From DAOTWP01 sp034435675 (GTDB lineage: Bacteria > Chloroflexota > Anaerolineae > Aggregatilineales > Phototrophicaceae): a stretch of DNA of 26,243 nt. Below are positions 6,291 through 13,788 of this stretch, piece after piece. Made by a program: the position numbers and the translations under genes. The number at the start of each line of letters is the position of its first letter. The stretch's first letter is position 1. The stretch spans positions 1 through 26,243 of the forward strand of contig DAOTWP010000289.1 of NCBI GenBank assembly GCA_034435675.1. The letters are read 5' to 3'. The notes below the pieces were generated by a model, which was not told the origin of the DNA, made no database searches, and saw only the letters and a list, made by a program, of their open reading frames with translations.

Positions 6291-7754
6291 TCAGGCGGTT
6301 TGTGCGCTGCCAGTGTAAAGGGCGTGGTAGAGTGCCTGCTGGCGCTGGCGTGCGGCGTCGAGGCGTGCGGAGGCGTCGGGTCTTGGTGTCAGCGTGCGCC
6401 CAATTCGTGGCGGCAGTGTGCCGACTGCCTGCTGGTTTAGCGCGCGGGCGACCAGCAGCGCCACCCCACGTGCTGTGACTTCCGGCTCGGTGACCATGTG
6501 CAGCGGCTGGTTGAGGGCATCGCAGATGATCTGCGCCCACGCAGCCGACGCGCTTAACGCTCCTCCTCCCGCGTAGATGCCGCCATCGGCGTTCGCCGTG
6601 CCCATCTGTTCGGCAATCAGTGCCAGTCGCAGCGCGACACTTTCCAGCAGCGCTTGCAGCATGTCCAGCGGTGTGGTGGACAGGCGCAGACCATGCAGCG
6701 TGCCTGTCGCCTCTGCTTGCCAGCCGGGGCTGCGTTCCCCCGCTAGCAGCGGCAGCACGGTCAGTCCGTGCGCGTCAGGCGTGCGGCGCAGCAGTTCCGC
6801 GTCCAGCGTTTCGGCTGGGGGCAGCGCCAGCATGCCGCGCGCCCACTGGAAGATACTGCCGCCTTCGTTGGTTGCCCCGCCCAGCAGCGCCAGCGCCCGA
6901 TCCACCCGGTAACACCACAACCCGGCAGGAATCGGCGTGGGTGAAGTGTCCAGCGTCTGGCGCAGCGCCGCTGTTGTGCCCACCGTCAGCGCCATCTGCC
7001 CGTGCTGCACCGCGCCGGAGCCGATGCTGGCAGCAGCGCCGTCGCCCACCGCCAGGAAGAACGGCACGTCACGCAGGCTGCGCCAGCGGGTCGCATAGGA
7101 GGATTGCAGCCCTTGCATGGCGTCGGTGTAATCGCCCAATGCAGGCAGCGCGTCCTGCGCCAGCCCAAGCCGGTCGCACCAGTCGGCGTCCCACGCCAGC
7201 GCGGCGCGGTTAAGCAGCCCACTCCACGCGGCAGCAGAATTGCTGCACCGGCTGACGCCAAACCACTGCCGGTAGAGGAATGTCCCCATGTCGAGCCACT
7301 GCGCCGCCTGCTGCCACACCTGCGGCTGGGTGCGGCGCAGCCAGTGCAGGCGGGCGGGCTGGTACGCCGTGTGCAGGCGGCAGCCGGTGCGCTGGTGAAC
7401 TGCTGCCTCGTCAACCTGTTTCCTGAGCAGAGCAACATCTTCAGCGCAGGCTGCATCGGCATACGTGTACAGCGGAGTCAGCGGCTGCCCGGCGGCATCG
7501 ACACCCACCAGACTGCCCGCAAACGTCGCCATGCCCACTGCCATGATCCGGTCAGCGGCGGGATGGGCGAGAATCGTGTCAATGCACTGCTCGGCAAGTG
7601 CCTGCAAATGGCGCGTGTCGGCGGTGGAACTGCTGCCCGCGGTGCGGAAACTGTGTGCTTGTTGTGCGAGCGCCCCCGGAATCAGCCGCGCGGCATCGTC
7701 AAACAGCAGTGCGCGCACCGACGAACTGCCCACATCCAGCACGAGCGTGGTCAT
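6291..7754 (-). CDS. FGGY-family sugar (acid) kinase, gluconokinase-like
   Basis: ATP-dependent kinase of the FGGY family, 487 residues, the usual length. The N-terminal phosphate-binding motif is LVLDVGSSSVR (Asp7); the likely catalytic base is Asp238 (VGDGAAASIG), followed by LTVGTTAALR. The C-terminal domain holds PLLAGERSPGW and the adenine-site AGGGALSAS. The GERSPGW block is the pattern typical of gluconokinase-type members. It is the last gene of the operon and overlaps the LarA-like gene by four bases (ATGA). In this context the most economical substrate is D-gluconate, made from D-mannonate by the preceding gene, giving 6-phosphogluconate. Xylulose or another pentulose cannot be excluded from motifs alone. 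No clear intrinsic terminator follows. Confidence 0.88.
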   Translation of the reverse strand: MTTLVLDVGSSSVRALLFDDAARLIPGALAQQAHSFRTAGSSSTADTRHLQALAEQCIDTILAHPAADRIMAVGMATFAGSLVGVDAAGQPLTPLYTYADAACAEDVALLRKQVDEAAVHQRTGCRLHTAYQPARLHWLRRTQPQVWQQAAQWLDMGTFLYRQWFGVSRCSNSAAAWSGLLNRAALAWDADWCDRLGLAQDALPALGDYTDAMQGLQSSYATRWRSLRDVPFFLAVGDGAAASIGSGAVQHGQMALTVGTTAALRQTLDTSPTPIPAGLWCYRVDRALALLGGATNEGGSIFQWARGMLALPPAETLDAELLRRTPDAHGLTVLPLLAGERSPGWQAEATGTLHGLRLSTTPLDMLQALLESVALRLALIAEQMGTANADGGIYAGGGALSASAAWAQIICDALNQPLHMVTEPEVTARGVALLVARALNQQAVGTLPPRIGRTLTPRPDASARLDAARQRQQALYHALYTGSAQTA

Positions 7755-9034
7755 GGCTGGCGCACCCGGTAGAGCATTTCACCCGCTTTGGGCACAAACA
7801 GGATGCCCTCTGCTTCGCGCCCCTGCCATGCTTCAATATGGATGCTGTCAGGATCAAGGTAGCCTAGTGACAGGCGTTCGCAGTCGGCGCGGCTGATGCG
7901 GCTGGCAAGCGTGACCTGAATGCGTGCCCGTTCGATACCGTTTTCATACGTGCCACTGCCGCGCAGATGGGTGCCATGCGCCAGCACGCCCAGCGGCAGA
8001 TGCTTGAAGCGTTCCCACTGTTTAAGGTAGTAATCACGCACATGATAGCCTGCTGCGTAAATATTGCTGCCGTGTACATGGCTGACGGTGTCCAGATGCG
8101 GGGCGTAGACGATGATTTCGCCGCCATTGGCAACGGCGGGTTCCAGTTTGTACATCGCCTTTGCGCCGGTCCACAGTTCGTCGTACATCGGCGGCGACCA
8201 GGACAACACACGCTGATAGGGTTGGTCCACCCAGACGATATGCCGTTCAGCAGACAGGTCTGCCGCCGCACGCCACGCGCTGTGGACATCCCCGACAAAC
8301 AGCCCGGCGATGCCGTCCTTGACCGCGCCCACTGAGAGAACGACCATACTCACCAGTGTGACCGGCGTGCGCAGTTGGGCGGCGGCGCTGGCGATCATCG
8401 CGCGCACGGGCGTGTCGCGGATGCCGATGGTCTTCAGGATCGTCATCAGCGCGCCCAGCCAGTGCGTGACGTTGATCATTTCTGCGCCGGAAATACCGGG
8501 AAACAGGTATTTGCTGCCGCCGGAGAAGCCGACGACCTCATGCGGAAATGTCGGTCCGACAATCAGCAGATGGTCATATTCCAGCGCCAGCCGGTTGATA
8601 CGCACCGGCACATCGCCGCCCAGCGACGGATGCCACACATCGCCCGCAATTTGCTGCACCTGCTCACGGGTGAGAACGCCAATTTCTGCCAGCGCCTGCG
8701 GGTCATCCCACGCATGGTTCAGCAGCCCCACATGCCGGTAGGCGCTGCTGCGTTGCTCTGCGCTGATGCCCACCAGTCGGTTGAGCGCCGCTGCGCTCAG
8801 TGGGGGATGCGTGCCCAATGCGACCATAAAATCAAGCTGGTCTGTGTCATGCAGGATTTCGACCAGCAGCCGGAACAGCAGCGGCAGGGGCAGGCTGCGC
8901 GTGTGGTCGGGGATCAGCACGAGCAGTTTTGCGCCGGTGAATTTGCCGCCCAGCCCCTGCACAAGGGTCTGCTGAATCTGCGCTTCGTTCAAGAGCTGAC
9001 CGGACGGTGCGACCGCCTGGATATCTACTGCCAT
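7751..9034 (-). CDS. LarA-family nickel-pincer racemase/epimerase, proposed mannonate/gluconate 2-epimerase
   Basis: A 427-residue member of the LarA superfamily, which racemises or epimerises 2-hydroxy acids by hydride transfer on a nickel-pincer nucleotide (NPN). The key residues are present: Arg46 (PDHTR), His76 (LGTHP), His165 (FPHEVVGF), Lys175 (SGGSK), which would carry the cofactor covalently, and His191 (NVTH). The intervals His165-Lys175 (10) and Lys175-His191 (16) equal those of Lactobacillus LarA (174, 184, 200). Some superfamily members are reported as D-gluconate 2-epimerases. Placed between a fructuronate-reductase-like SDR and a gluconokinase-like enzyme, conversion of mannonate to gluconate is the natural role. 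GGAG lies 8 bases before the ATG. The NPN biosynthesis genes larB, larC and larE are not in this window. Confidence 0.88.
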   Translation of the reverse strand: MAVDIQAVAPSGQLLNEAQIQQTLVQGLGGKFTGAKLLVLIPDHTRSLPLPLLFRLLVEILHDTDQLDFMVALGTHPPLSAAALNRLVGISAEQRSSAYRHVGLLNHAWDDPQALAEIGVLTREQVQQIAGDVWHPSLGGDVPVRINRLALEYDHLLIVGPTFPHEVVGFSGGSKYLFPGISGAEMINVTHWLGALMTILKTIGIRDTPVRAMIASAAAQLRTPVTLVSMVVLSVGAVKDGIAGLFVGDVHSAWRAAADLSAERHIVWVDQPYQRVLSWSPPMYDELWTGAKAMYKLEPAVANGGEIIVYAPHLDTVSHVHGSNIYAAGYHVRDYYLKQWERFKHLPLGVLAHGTHLRGSGTYENGIERARIQVTLASRISRADCERLSLGYLDPDSIHIEAWQGREAEGILFVPKAGEMLYRVRQP

Positions 9035-9037
9035 ACG

Positions 9038-9853
9038 CTACACTCCGCTGTAAGCACTGAAGCCGCCATCCACCGGGACGACGACACCGGTCACAAAGCG
9101 CGCCATGTCCGACACCAGCCACAGCAGCGTGCCGGTCAGGTCGTCTGGCTCCCCGAAGCGCCCCATCGGCGTGTGGTCAATGATCTGCTGTCCACGCGCC
9201 GTCAAGCTGCCGCTGGCTTCGTCCACCAGCAAAAAGCGGTTCTGGTCGCCCAGAAAGAAGCCCGGCGCAATGGCGTTCACGCGAATCTGCGGGTGATGCT
9301 CACGCGCCATATAGACCGCCAACCACTGGGTGAAATTGTTGACTGCCGCTTTCGCTGCGCCGTAAGCCACCACGCGCGTTAGCGGACGCATGGACGCCAT
9401 CGAGGACACATTGACGATCACGCCGCGTCCCTGTGCCGCCATTTGCCTGCCGAAGACCTGCGACGGCAGCAGTGTGCCCATCAGGTTGAGGTCGAAGACA
9501 GCTTGCAGCGCATCCTGCGGGAGGTCGAAGAAGCTGTGTTCCCCCGGTTGCGCGGTTGCGCCGCGCTGGTTGCCGCCCGCGCCGTTGACCAGAATATCCA
9601 CCCGCCCGTACTGCGCCAGCACCCGCGCTTTCGCCGTGTTGAGCTGTTCGCCGTCCAGCACATCCGCTTGCAGCCCCAGCGCCGTGCAGCCCTCCTGCTC
9701 AATGCGCGCGGTCAGTGCCGCCAGCGGTTCCGCCCGCCGCGCCAGCAGCACCACCAGCGCGCCCGCCTGTGCCAGCGCCAGGCACATCGCGCTGCCCAGC
9801 GCCCCTGTGCCGCCGGTGACAACCGCGACCTGCCCGGCGAGATCAATGTTCAT
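9038..9853 (-). CDS. SDR oxidoreductase, UxuB-like fructuronate reductase
   Basis: Classical short-chain dehydrogenase/reductase of 271 residues. The dinucleotide motif is VTGGTGALG (12-20), with LVNGAGG (88-94), Ser150/Ser151, Tyr164 and Lys168 as catalytic residues (YGAAK). The segment RVNAIAPGFFLGDQNRFLL (191-209) is characteristic of the Bacillus-type UxuB (YjmF) group of D-mannonate oxidoreductases, which reduce D-fructuronate to D-mannonate with NAD(H). It starts four bases inside the end of uxaC (ATGA overlap), so it should be translationally coupled to the isomerase that makes its substrate. Three bases separate it from the LarA-like gene. Tagaturonate reduction is an alternative because UxaC also isomerises galacturonate. 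Confidence 0.85.
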   Translation of the reverse strand: MNIDLAGQVAVVTGGTGALGSAMCLALAQAGALVVLLARRAEPLAALTARIEQEGCTALGLQADVLDGEQLNTAKARVLAQYGRVDILVNGAGGNQRGATAQPGEHSFFDLPQDALQAVFDLNLMGTLLPSQVFGRQMAAQGRGVIVNVSSMASMRPLTRVVAYGAAKAAVNNFTQWLAVYMAREHHPQIRVNAIAPGFFLGDQNRFLLVDEASGSLTARGQQIIDHTPMGRFGEPDDLTGTLLWLVSDMARFVTGVVVPVDGGFSAYSGV

Positions 9854-11253
9854 AGCTTGTACGCCTTTTTTGCCAGTCCATATGCGCAGTCTGCTGCCAT
9901 TTCGTGCGCGTCGCCCTCGTCAATGAAGCCGCGCACGACCAGCCCCGCCAGCCAGTCACAGACAGCACGCCGCCACAGGTCATGCCGCGCCGGGATGCTC
10001 AAGAATGCGCGGGTATCATCGTTAAAGCCCACTGTGTTGTACAGCCCGGCAGTTTCCAGCACCAGATCAAAATAACGCCGCATTCCGTTCCAACTGTCGT
10101 GGAACCACCACGGGGGACCGAGACGCAGCGCCGGGTAGTGCCCAACCAGCGGCGCGAGTTCGCGGCTGTAGGTGCTTTCATCGAGTGTGAACAGAATCAG
10201 CGTCAGGCGGGGGTCATTGCCGAAGGCATCCAGCAGCGGCTTGAGGCTGCGCGTGAACTCGGCGGCAGTGGGAATGTCCGCGCCTTTGTCGCGCCCGAAC
10301 TGCGTGAGTACCTGTGCGTTGTGATTGCGGTACGACCCGCTGTGTAGCTGCATCACCAGCCCGTCCTCGGCGCTCATGCGCGCCATTTCGACCAGCATAT
10401 GCCCGGTGAACTGCCGCGCGTCGGCGGCGTTGGCTTCACCGCGCAGGGCACGCTGGAACAGGCGCTCGGCGTCTGCGCTGCTCAGGAGGGTAGTATACGG
10501 ACTTGCTGTGCCATGATCGGCTGCCACTGCGCCCATCCGCCTGAAGAATGCACGGCGGTTTTCCAGCGCGGCGATAAACGTGGCGTAATTGTGGATCGTG
10601 ATGCCGCTGCTGGCGCTCAGGGCGTTGATGTGCGTGTGCCAGTCGGCACTGTCCACATTCAGGACGGCATCCGGGCGGAATGTGGGCAGGATGCGCCCCT
10701 GCCAGCCGGACGCGCGGATTTGCGCATGGTCAAGCAGCGGGTCGCTGGCGGCATCGGTGGTACACAGCACCTCGATGTTGAACGCGGTGTACAGGTGACG
10801 CGGGGTGCAGCCCGGCTGTTCCAACCGCTGCGTTATCTGGTCGTAGATGCGCTGTGCGGACGATGCACTGAGTTTTTCGTGAATGCCAAAGACCTGCTGC
10901 AATTCGTCCACCAGCCATATGCCAGTGGGCGTCCCGCGAAACAGGTAGAAGTGTTCAGCAAAACGCTGCCAGATGCGGCGGTGATCCTGCTCCACCGCGC
11001 TGCCATCCAGACGCGGGATGCCCAACGCCTCCAGCGCAACGCCCTGCGAATAGAGCATGCGATAGACGTAGTGATCCGGTTGGATGAACAAATCCACCGG
11101 CGAGGCAAAACGGTAATCCGCGTCCGCGAACAGGCGCGGGTCTACATGCCCGTGCGGGCAAACCAGTGGCAGCGCCTTGATATGCTCGTACAGTGCCAGC
11201 GCAATCGTTTTCTGCGCCGGGTCGGGGCTGAAATAACGGTCATGATGCAGCAT
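9850..11253 (-). CDS. uxaC: Uronate isomerase
   Basis: Interconverts D-glucuronate with D-fructuronate, and D-galacturonate with D-tagaturonate, the first step of uronate catabolism; an amidohydrolase-superfamily fold. The protein has 467 residues, close to E. coli UxaC (470). Visible signatures are PLVCPHGHVDP (29-39) with the HxH metal motif, PTGIWL, a LYTAFNIEVLCTTDAA stretch, QLHSGSYRNHN, and GPPWWFHDSWNGMRRYF near the C-terminus. The ATG at 11253 follows a perfect GGAGG at 8 bases; the open frame to 11343 lies entirely inside the sigma-factor gene. The gene overlaps the sigma-factor end by 14 bases and the SDR start by 4, so it sits in a continuous coupled operon. Confidence 0.95.
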   Translation of the reverse strand: MLHHDRYFSPDPAQKTIALALYEHIKALPLVCPHGHVDPRLFADADYRFASPVDLFIQPDHYVYRMLYSQGVALEALGIPRLDGSAVEQDHRRIWQRFAEHFYLFRGTPTGIWLVDELQQVFGIHEKLSASSAQRIYDQITQRLEQPGCTPRHLYTAFNIEVLCTTDAASDPLLDHAQIRASGWQGRILPTFRPDAVLNVDSADWHTHINALSASSGITIHNYATFIAALENRRAFFRRMGAVAADHGTASPYTTLLSSADAERLFQRALRGEANAADARQFTGHMLVEMARMSAEDGLVMQLHSGSYRNHNAQVLTQFGRDKGADIPTAAEFTRSLKPLLDAFGNDPRLTLILFTLDESTYSRELAPLVGHYPALRLGPPWWFHDSWNGMRRYFDLVLETAGLYNTVGFNDDTRAFLSIPARHDLWRRAVCDWLAGLVVRGFIDEGDAHEMAADCAYGLAKKAYKL

Positions 11254-12304
11254 CAGGATTGCCTCCGGATTGAGGCGGCAGCGCTGGCGGCAGGTTGAAC
11301 GCGGGGAATAATGCCGGAATCCTGAACGTGATAATGTCTGCAATGCCCTCTGGCATCCATGTCAGCACCTGAATCCCGTAGGGCTGAAAACTGCCTGTGC
11401 CGGGTTCGCGACGGTACAAGCCGAACGCAGGCTGCCGGTTTGCCCGCGCAGGCAGCAGCCGCCAGCGCCCAGCCGCCGTGCCGCTGAAAACCGTCTTTGT
11501 AATCAGAAGTCGGATTGTGTCGCGCCCCTGATACCACGCGGGGATCGGCGGCATGCTGAACGTGCCGTCCGTCTTGAGCATTGCCAGCAGCGCCTCTACG
11601 TCGGCGTCTTCCCAGGCGCGCACATAGTCTGCGAGCTGCATCCGTGCCCCTGCATCCAGCGCGGCGGGGGCTGCCAGCGCCTGCAAGCGCTCCTGGTTTG
11701 CCAGCGTTTCGCGCGCCCGGTGCAGCGCGCTTTTCACGGCGGGCACGCTGGTTTCCAGCAGCGCCGCCACCTCGCTTGCCTGCCAGTCGAGCACATCGCG
11801 CAGAATCAGCACGGCACGCTGACGCGGCGGCAGCAGATGCAGCGCGGCGATAAATGCAAGGGTGATCTGTTCGCGCTGTGCCAAACGTCGCTCCGGGGTG
11901 TAATCGTCTGCCGGCAGCCAATCATCCGGGTAAGGTTCCAGCCAGATGGGTTCATGTACATCCGGTGGGATCGGCTCGTCCATCGTCGAGGCAGGCTGCC
12001 GCGTGAGAGGCACAACACGCCGTTTGCGTTTGTCCAGCGCATCAAGGCAGGCATTCGTGGCGATTTTGTAGAGCCACGCGCGGAACGGCGCGCGTCCGGC
12101 ATAGGTTTCGCGCCGCCGCCATGCCCGCAGGAAGGTCTCCTGCACCATGTCCTCCGCATCCTGGACAGACCCCAACATGCGGTAGCAGTGCACCTGCAAT
12201 TCGCGGCGGTGGGGTTCGAGCAGTGCGCCGAATGCCTGTTCGTCAACCAGATGTACATCCGCTGCCTGCGTGAATGCCCTGTCAATGGACTGTAGGTTGG
12301 ACAA
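11240..12304 (-). CDS. ECF sigma factor with C-terminal SnoaL-like domain
   Basis: An extracytoplasmic-function sigma-70 of 354 residues. Region 2 (FGALLEPHRREL, then VQDAEDMVQETFLRAWRR and APFRAWLYKIATNACLDAL) binds the -10 element. Region 4 (LLPPRQRAVLILRDVLDW, SEVAALLETSVPAVKSALHRAR) binds the -35. About 130 further residues form an NTF2/SnoaL-like domain (LADYVRAWEDADVEALLAML, MPPIPAWYQGRDTI), as in the SigJ/SigG-type and TIGR02960 groups, where this domain replaces an anti-sigma factor. A TTG at 12304 is taken as start, with AGGAG 7 bases upstream; the frame stays open to 12547 but that would overlap the divergent gene. Its stop lies inside the uxaC start region, so it heads the sugar-acid operon. 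Confidence 0.9.
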   Translation of the reverse strand: MSNLQSIDRAFTQAADVHLVDEQAFGALLEPHRRELQVHCYRMLGSVQDAEDMVQETFLRAWRRRETYAGRAPFRAWLYKIATNACLDALDKRKRRVVPLTRQPASTMDEPIPPDVHEPIWLEPYPDDWLPADDYTPERRLAQREQITLAFIAALHLLPPRQRAVLILRDVLDWQASEVAALLETSVPAVKSALHRARETLANQERLQALAAPAALDAGARMQLADYVRAWEDADVEALLAMLKTDGTFSMPPIPAWYQGRDTIRLLITKTVFSGTAAGRWRLLPARANRQPAFGLYRREPGTGSFQPYGIQVLTWMPEGIADIITFRIPALFPAFNLPPALPPQSGGNPDAAS

Positions 12305-12345
12305 ATGATCGCTCCTGGACTGTGTCTCGATGAAAACACGTTTAC

Positions 12346-12442
12346 GCTTGTGCCTGCAACTGCTGCCGCCGACCGCACCTTTTTGTGCTGCGCTGCCGTC
12401 ATATACGGTGGACTTTAACCTGTTCTTTTTGCAGGCACAAGC
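12346..12442. repeat. Perfect 14-bp inverted repeat in the divergent spacer
   Basis: GCTTGTGCCTGCAA at 12346-12359 and its exact reverse complement at 12429-12442 lie in the 166-bp spacer between the sigma-factor gene and the SRPBCC gene. Read outward, each gene has the same sequence (TTGCAGGCACAAGC) 28-42 bases in front of its start codon. The two copies are offset by 83 bp, close to eight helical turns. They may be promoter elements recognised by the sigma factor itself or operators for one shared regulator. An RNA hairpin is less likely because the spacer contains two divergent promoters. Confidence 0.7.
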
Positions 12443-12470
12443 CGTCTGAATCTTATGGAGAGGAACATTC

Positions 12471-12893
12471 ATGAAAAGCTTCAGCGCCACCACGAATATC
12501 CGGGCATCGCGTGATGTGATCTGGAAACTGCTGACCGATGCCCCCAACTATCCGACGTGGGATCCGGGAGTTGAGCGCATTGAGGGCACGATTGCGCCGG
12601 GGCAAAAGGTGATCGCCTATACCAAATACAGCCCAGACCGCGCATTCCCGGCGAAGGTAACGGAATTTGTGCCGGGCGAACGCATGGCATGGACGGGCGG
12701 AATGCCGCTGGGACTGTTCACCGGCGTGCGCACATTCACCCTGACTCCGCGCAGTGATGGCAGCATTGACTTCACGCTGCGCGAGCAGTTTACCGGGCTG
12801 CTGCTGCCGCTTTTCGGGCGGACGATTCCCGACTTGAAGCCGGTTTTCGAGGCATTTGTCGCCGGATTGAAAGCACGCGCGGAACGGGGATAG
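12471..12893 (+). CDS. SRPBCC (START/Bet v1-like) protein
   Basis: A 140-residue protein of the SRPBCC superfamily, which forms a deep hydrophobic ligand-binding cavity. It begins MKSFSATTNIRASRDVIWK (the first strand and helix), then LLTDAPNYPTWDPGVERIEG (the usual WDP motif), VTEFVPGERMAWTG and GVRTFTLTPRSDGS, and ends with a long C-terminal helix (DLKPVFEAFVAGLKARAE). These are the landmarks of the polyketide cyclase/dehydrase or CoxG-like branch. There are no catalytic residues that fix a reaction. A good GGAGAGGA lies upstream of the ATG. It is divergent from the sigma-factor gene and shares its 14-bp repeat, so co-regulation with the sugar-acid operon is plausible. Confidence 0.88.
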   Translation: MKSFSATTNIRASRDVIWKLLTDAPNYPTWDPGVERIEGTIAPGQKVIAYTKYSPDRAFPAKVTEFVPGERMAWTGGMPLGLFTGVRTFTLTPRSDGSIDFTLREQFTGLLLPLFGRTIPDLKPVFEAFVAGLKARAERG

Positions 12894-12982
12894 GCAGCTA
12901 TTATGCAGCGGGGGCGGGGTATGCCTCGCTCCACAATTTCAACATTCGATTGCTGCCGTATTGGTCACTGTGTGCGATTTTT

Positions 12983-13012
12983 GCCAGCAGGGGACGCTGT
13001 GCCCCTGTTGGC
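12983..13012. other. 11-bp hairpin downstream of the SRPBCC gene
   Basis: GCCAGCAGGGG (12983-12993) pairs with CCCCTGTTGGC (13002-13012) over an 8-base loop, with one G-U pair. It lies 90 bases after the SRPBCC stop in a 271-bp spacer. No T-tract follows on the plus strand, so it is not a standard terminator. The rest of 12894-13164 holds a possible TACAAT box (13120-13125) without a good -35 and no gene I can support. Confidence 0.45.
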
Positions 13013-13164
13013 GCTGTACGGCATGGTTCTTATGAAAACAATCCATTTACGTTTGATCACACTGTATGAATTATTCGTGCATTTTCGCAGCAGCCCTCAC
13101 CGTTTTGAAACAAATACGCTACAATCAAAATACCCTGTGACCTATTTGCAGGGCTGAAATCATC

Positions 13165-13578
13165 ATGGAGACCCGTTATTTTATGGGCATTGATGTTTAC
13201 TGGGATGACGATGATGACTGTATCATTCGGTGGGATCTAAGCGGTTACTGGGACTGGGACGACTTCGAACAGGCGGCGGCACGCTCACGATATCTGCGTG
13301 CACAGGTTTCCGATCCCGTCGCAGTACTGATCAACATCCATGAAGACAGTCTGCCCCCGAACTATGCGTTGGTGCATGTGCGTTATGCCATGATGCTCGC
13401 CCCCGAAAACCGCGAAATGGTCGTTATCGTTTCCACCGACCCTGTTGTCTACGATATGGTTGAGATGCTCAAGACCCTCTATGGTGATTTGTGTACAGCG
13501 CTGCTGGTCACGCCATCGCTGAGCGAGGCATACGCGCTGGTCGGGCATTACCGCCTGTTCCCGCTTCCGCGTTATTGA
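13165..13578 (+). CDS. Uncharacterised acidic protein, possibly STAS-like
   Basis: I do not recognise a named family. The 137-residue soluble protein begins with an aromatic and very acidic segment (GIDVYWDDDDDCIIRWDLSGYWDWDDF, here residues 8-34 in outline: five consecutive Asp, four Trp). It continues with alternating strands and helices: VAVLINIHED, MVVIVSTDP, VEMLKTLYGD and LLVTPSLSEAYALV. The order beta-beta-alpha-beta-alpha-beta-alpha and the closing SLSEAYALV helix resemble SpoIIAA/STAS-type domains seen in Chloroflexota, but this is pattern judgement only. There is no obvious phosphorylatable Ser motif. The ATG at 13165 has a weak Shine-Dalgarno sequence (AGGG at 11 bases); the ATG at 13183 is an alternative, with GGAG 12 bases upstream. 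Confidence 0.75.
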   Translation: METRYFMGIDVYWDDDDDCIIRWDLSGYWDWDDFEQAAARSRYLRAQVSDPVAVLINIHEDSLPPNYALVHVRYAMMLAPENREMVVIVSTDPVVYDMVEMLKTLYGDLCTALLVTPSLSEAYALVGHYRLFPLPRY

Positions 13579-13680
13579 GCGTGCCGCCGGGCGCACTGCC
13601 GCACGGTCGCTGAACGCAGCAGGGGGCTGTGGCAGTAACCGGATTCCTTTTGGCTCAACGGCAATTATCACCGTGCGCTG

Positions 13681-13708
13681 TTTTCCGACTGCTTTTATCG
13701 GCTATAAT
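13681..13708 (+). promoter_or_regulatory. Promoter of the BatA/VWA gene
   Basis: A perfect TATAAT (13703-13708) is preceded at 16 bases by TTTTCC (13681-13686), a poor -35 box. It lies in the 210-bp spacer between the stop at 13578 and the ATG at 13789, giving an untranslated leader of about 75 bases. I see no other signal in that spacer. Confidence 0.45.
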
Positions 13709-13788
13709 CGCAGCACTGGTCGGTTGTACACTATTCCTGCACCACGCGCTGGCGCAGTGGCTGGCAGGCGGTTTGTTGAGGGCACACG

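Noticed and set aside
8375..11298. Long plus-strand reading frames opposite the sugar-acid operon (for example 8375-9382 and 10399-11298)
   Set aside because: They lie antisense to genes with strong family motifs, lack Shine-Dalgarno support and have no recognisable protein pattern. They follow from GC-rich codon use in the real genes.
11253..12547. The longer versions of uxaC (from 11343) and of the sigma-factor gene (from 12547)
   Set aside because: The extra N-terminal parts do not match the families. The first would lie inside the sigma gene, and the second would overlap the divergent SRPBCC gene and both inverted-repeat copies.
12903..13157. An 84-residue plus-strand frame in the spacer after the SRPBCC gene
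   Set aside because: No ribosome binding site, no protein-like pattern, and it contains the 11-bp hairpin and a possible promoter.
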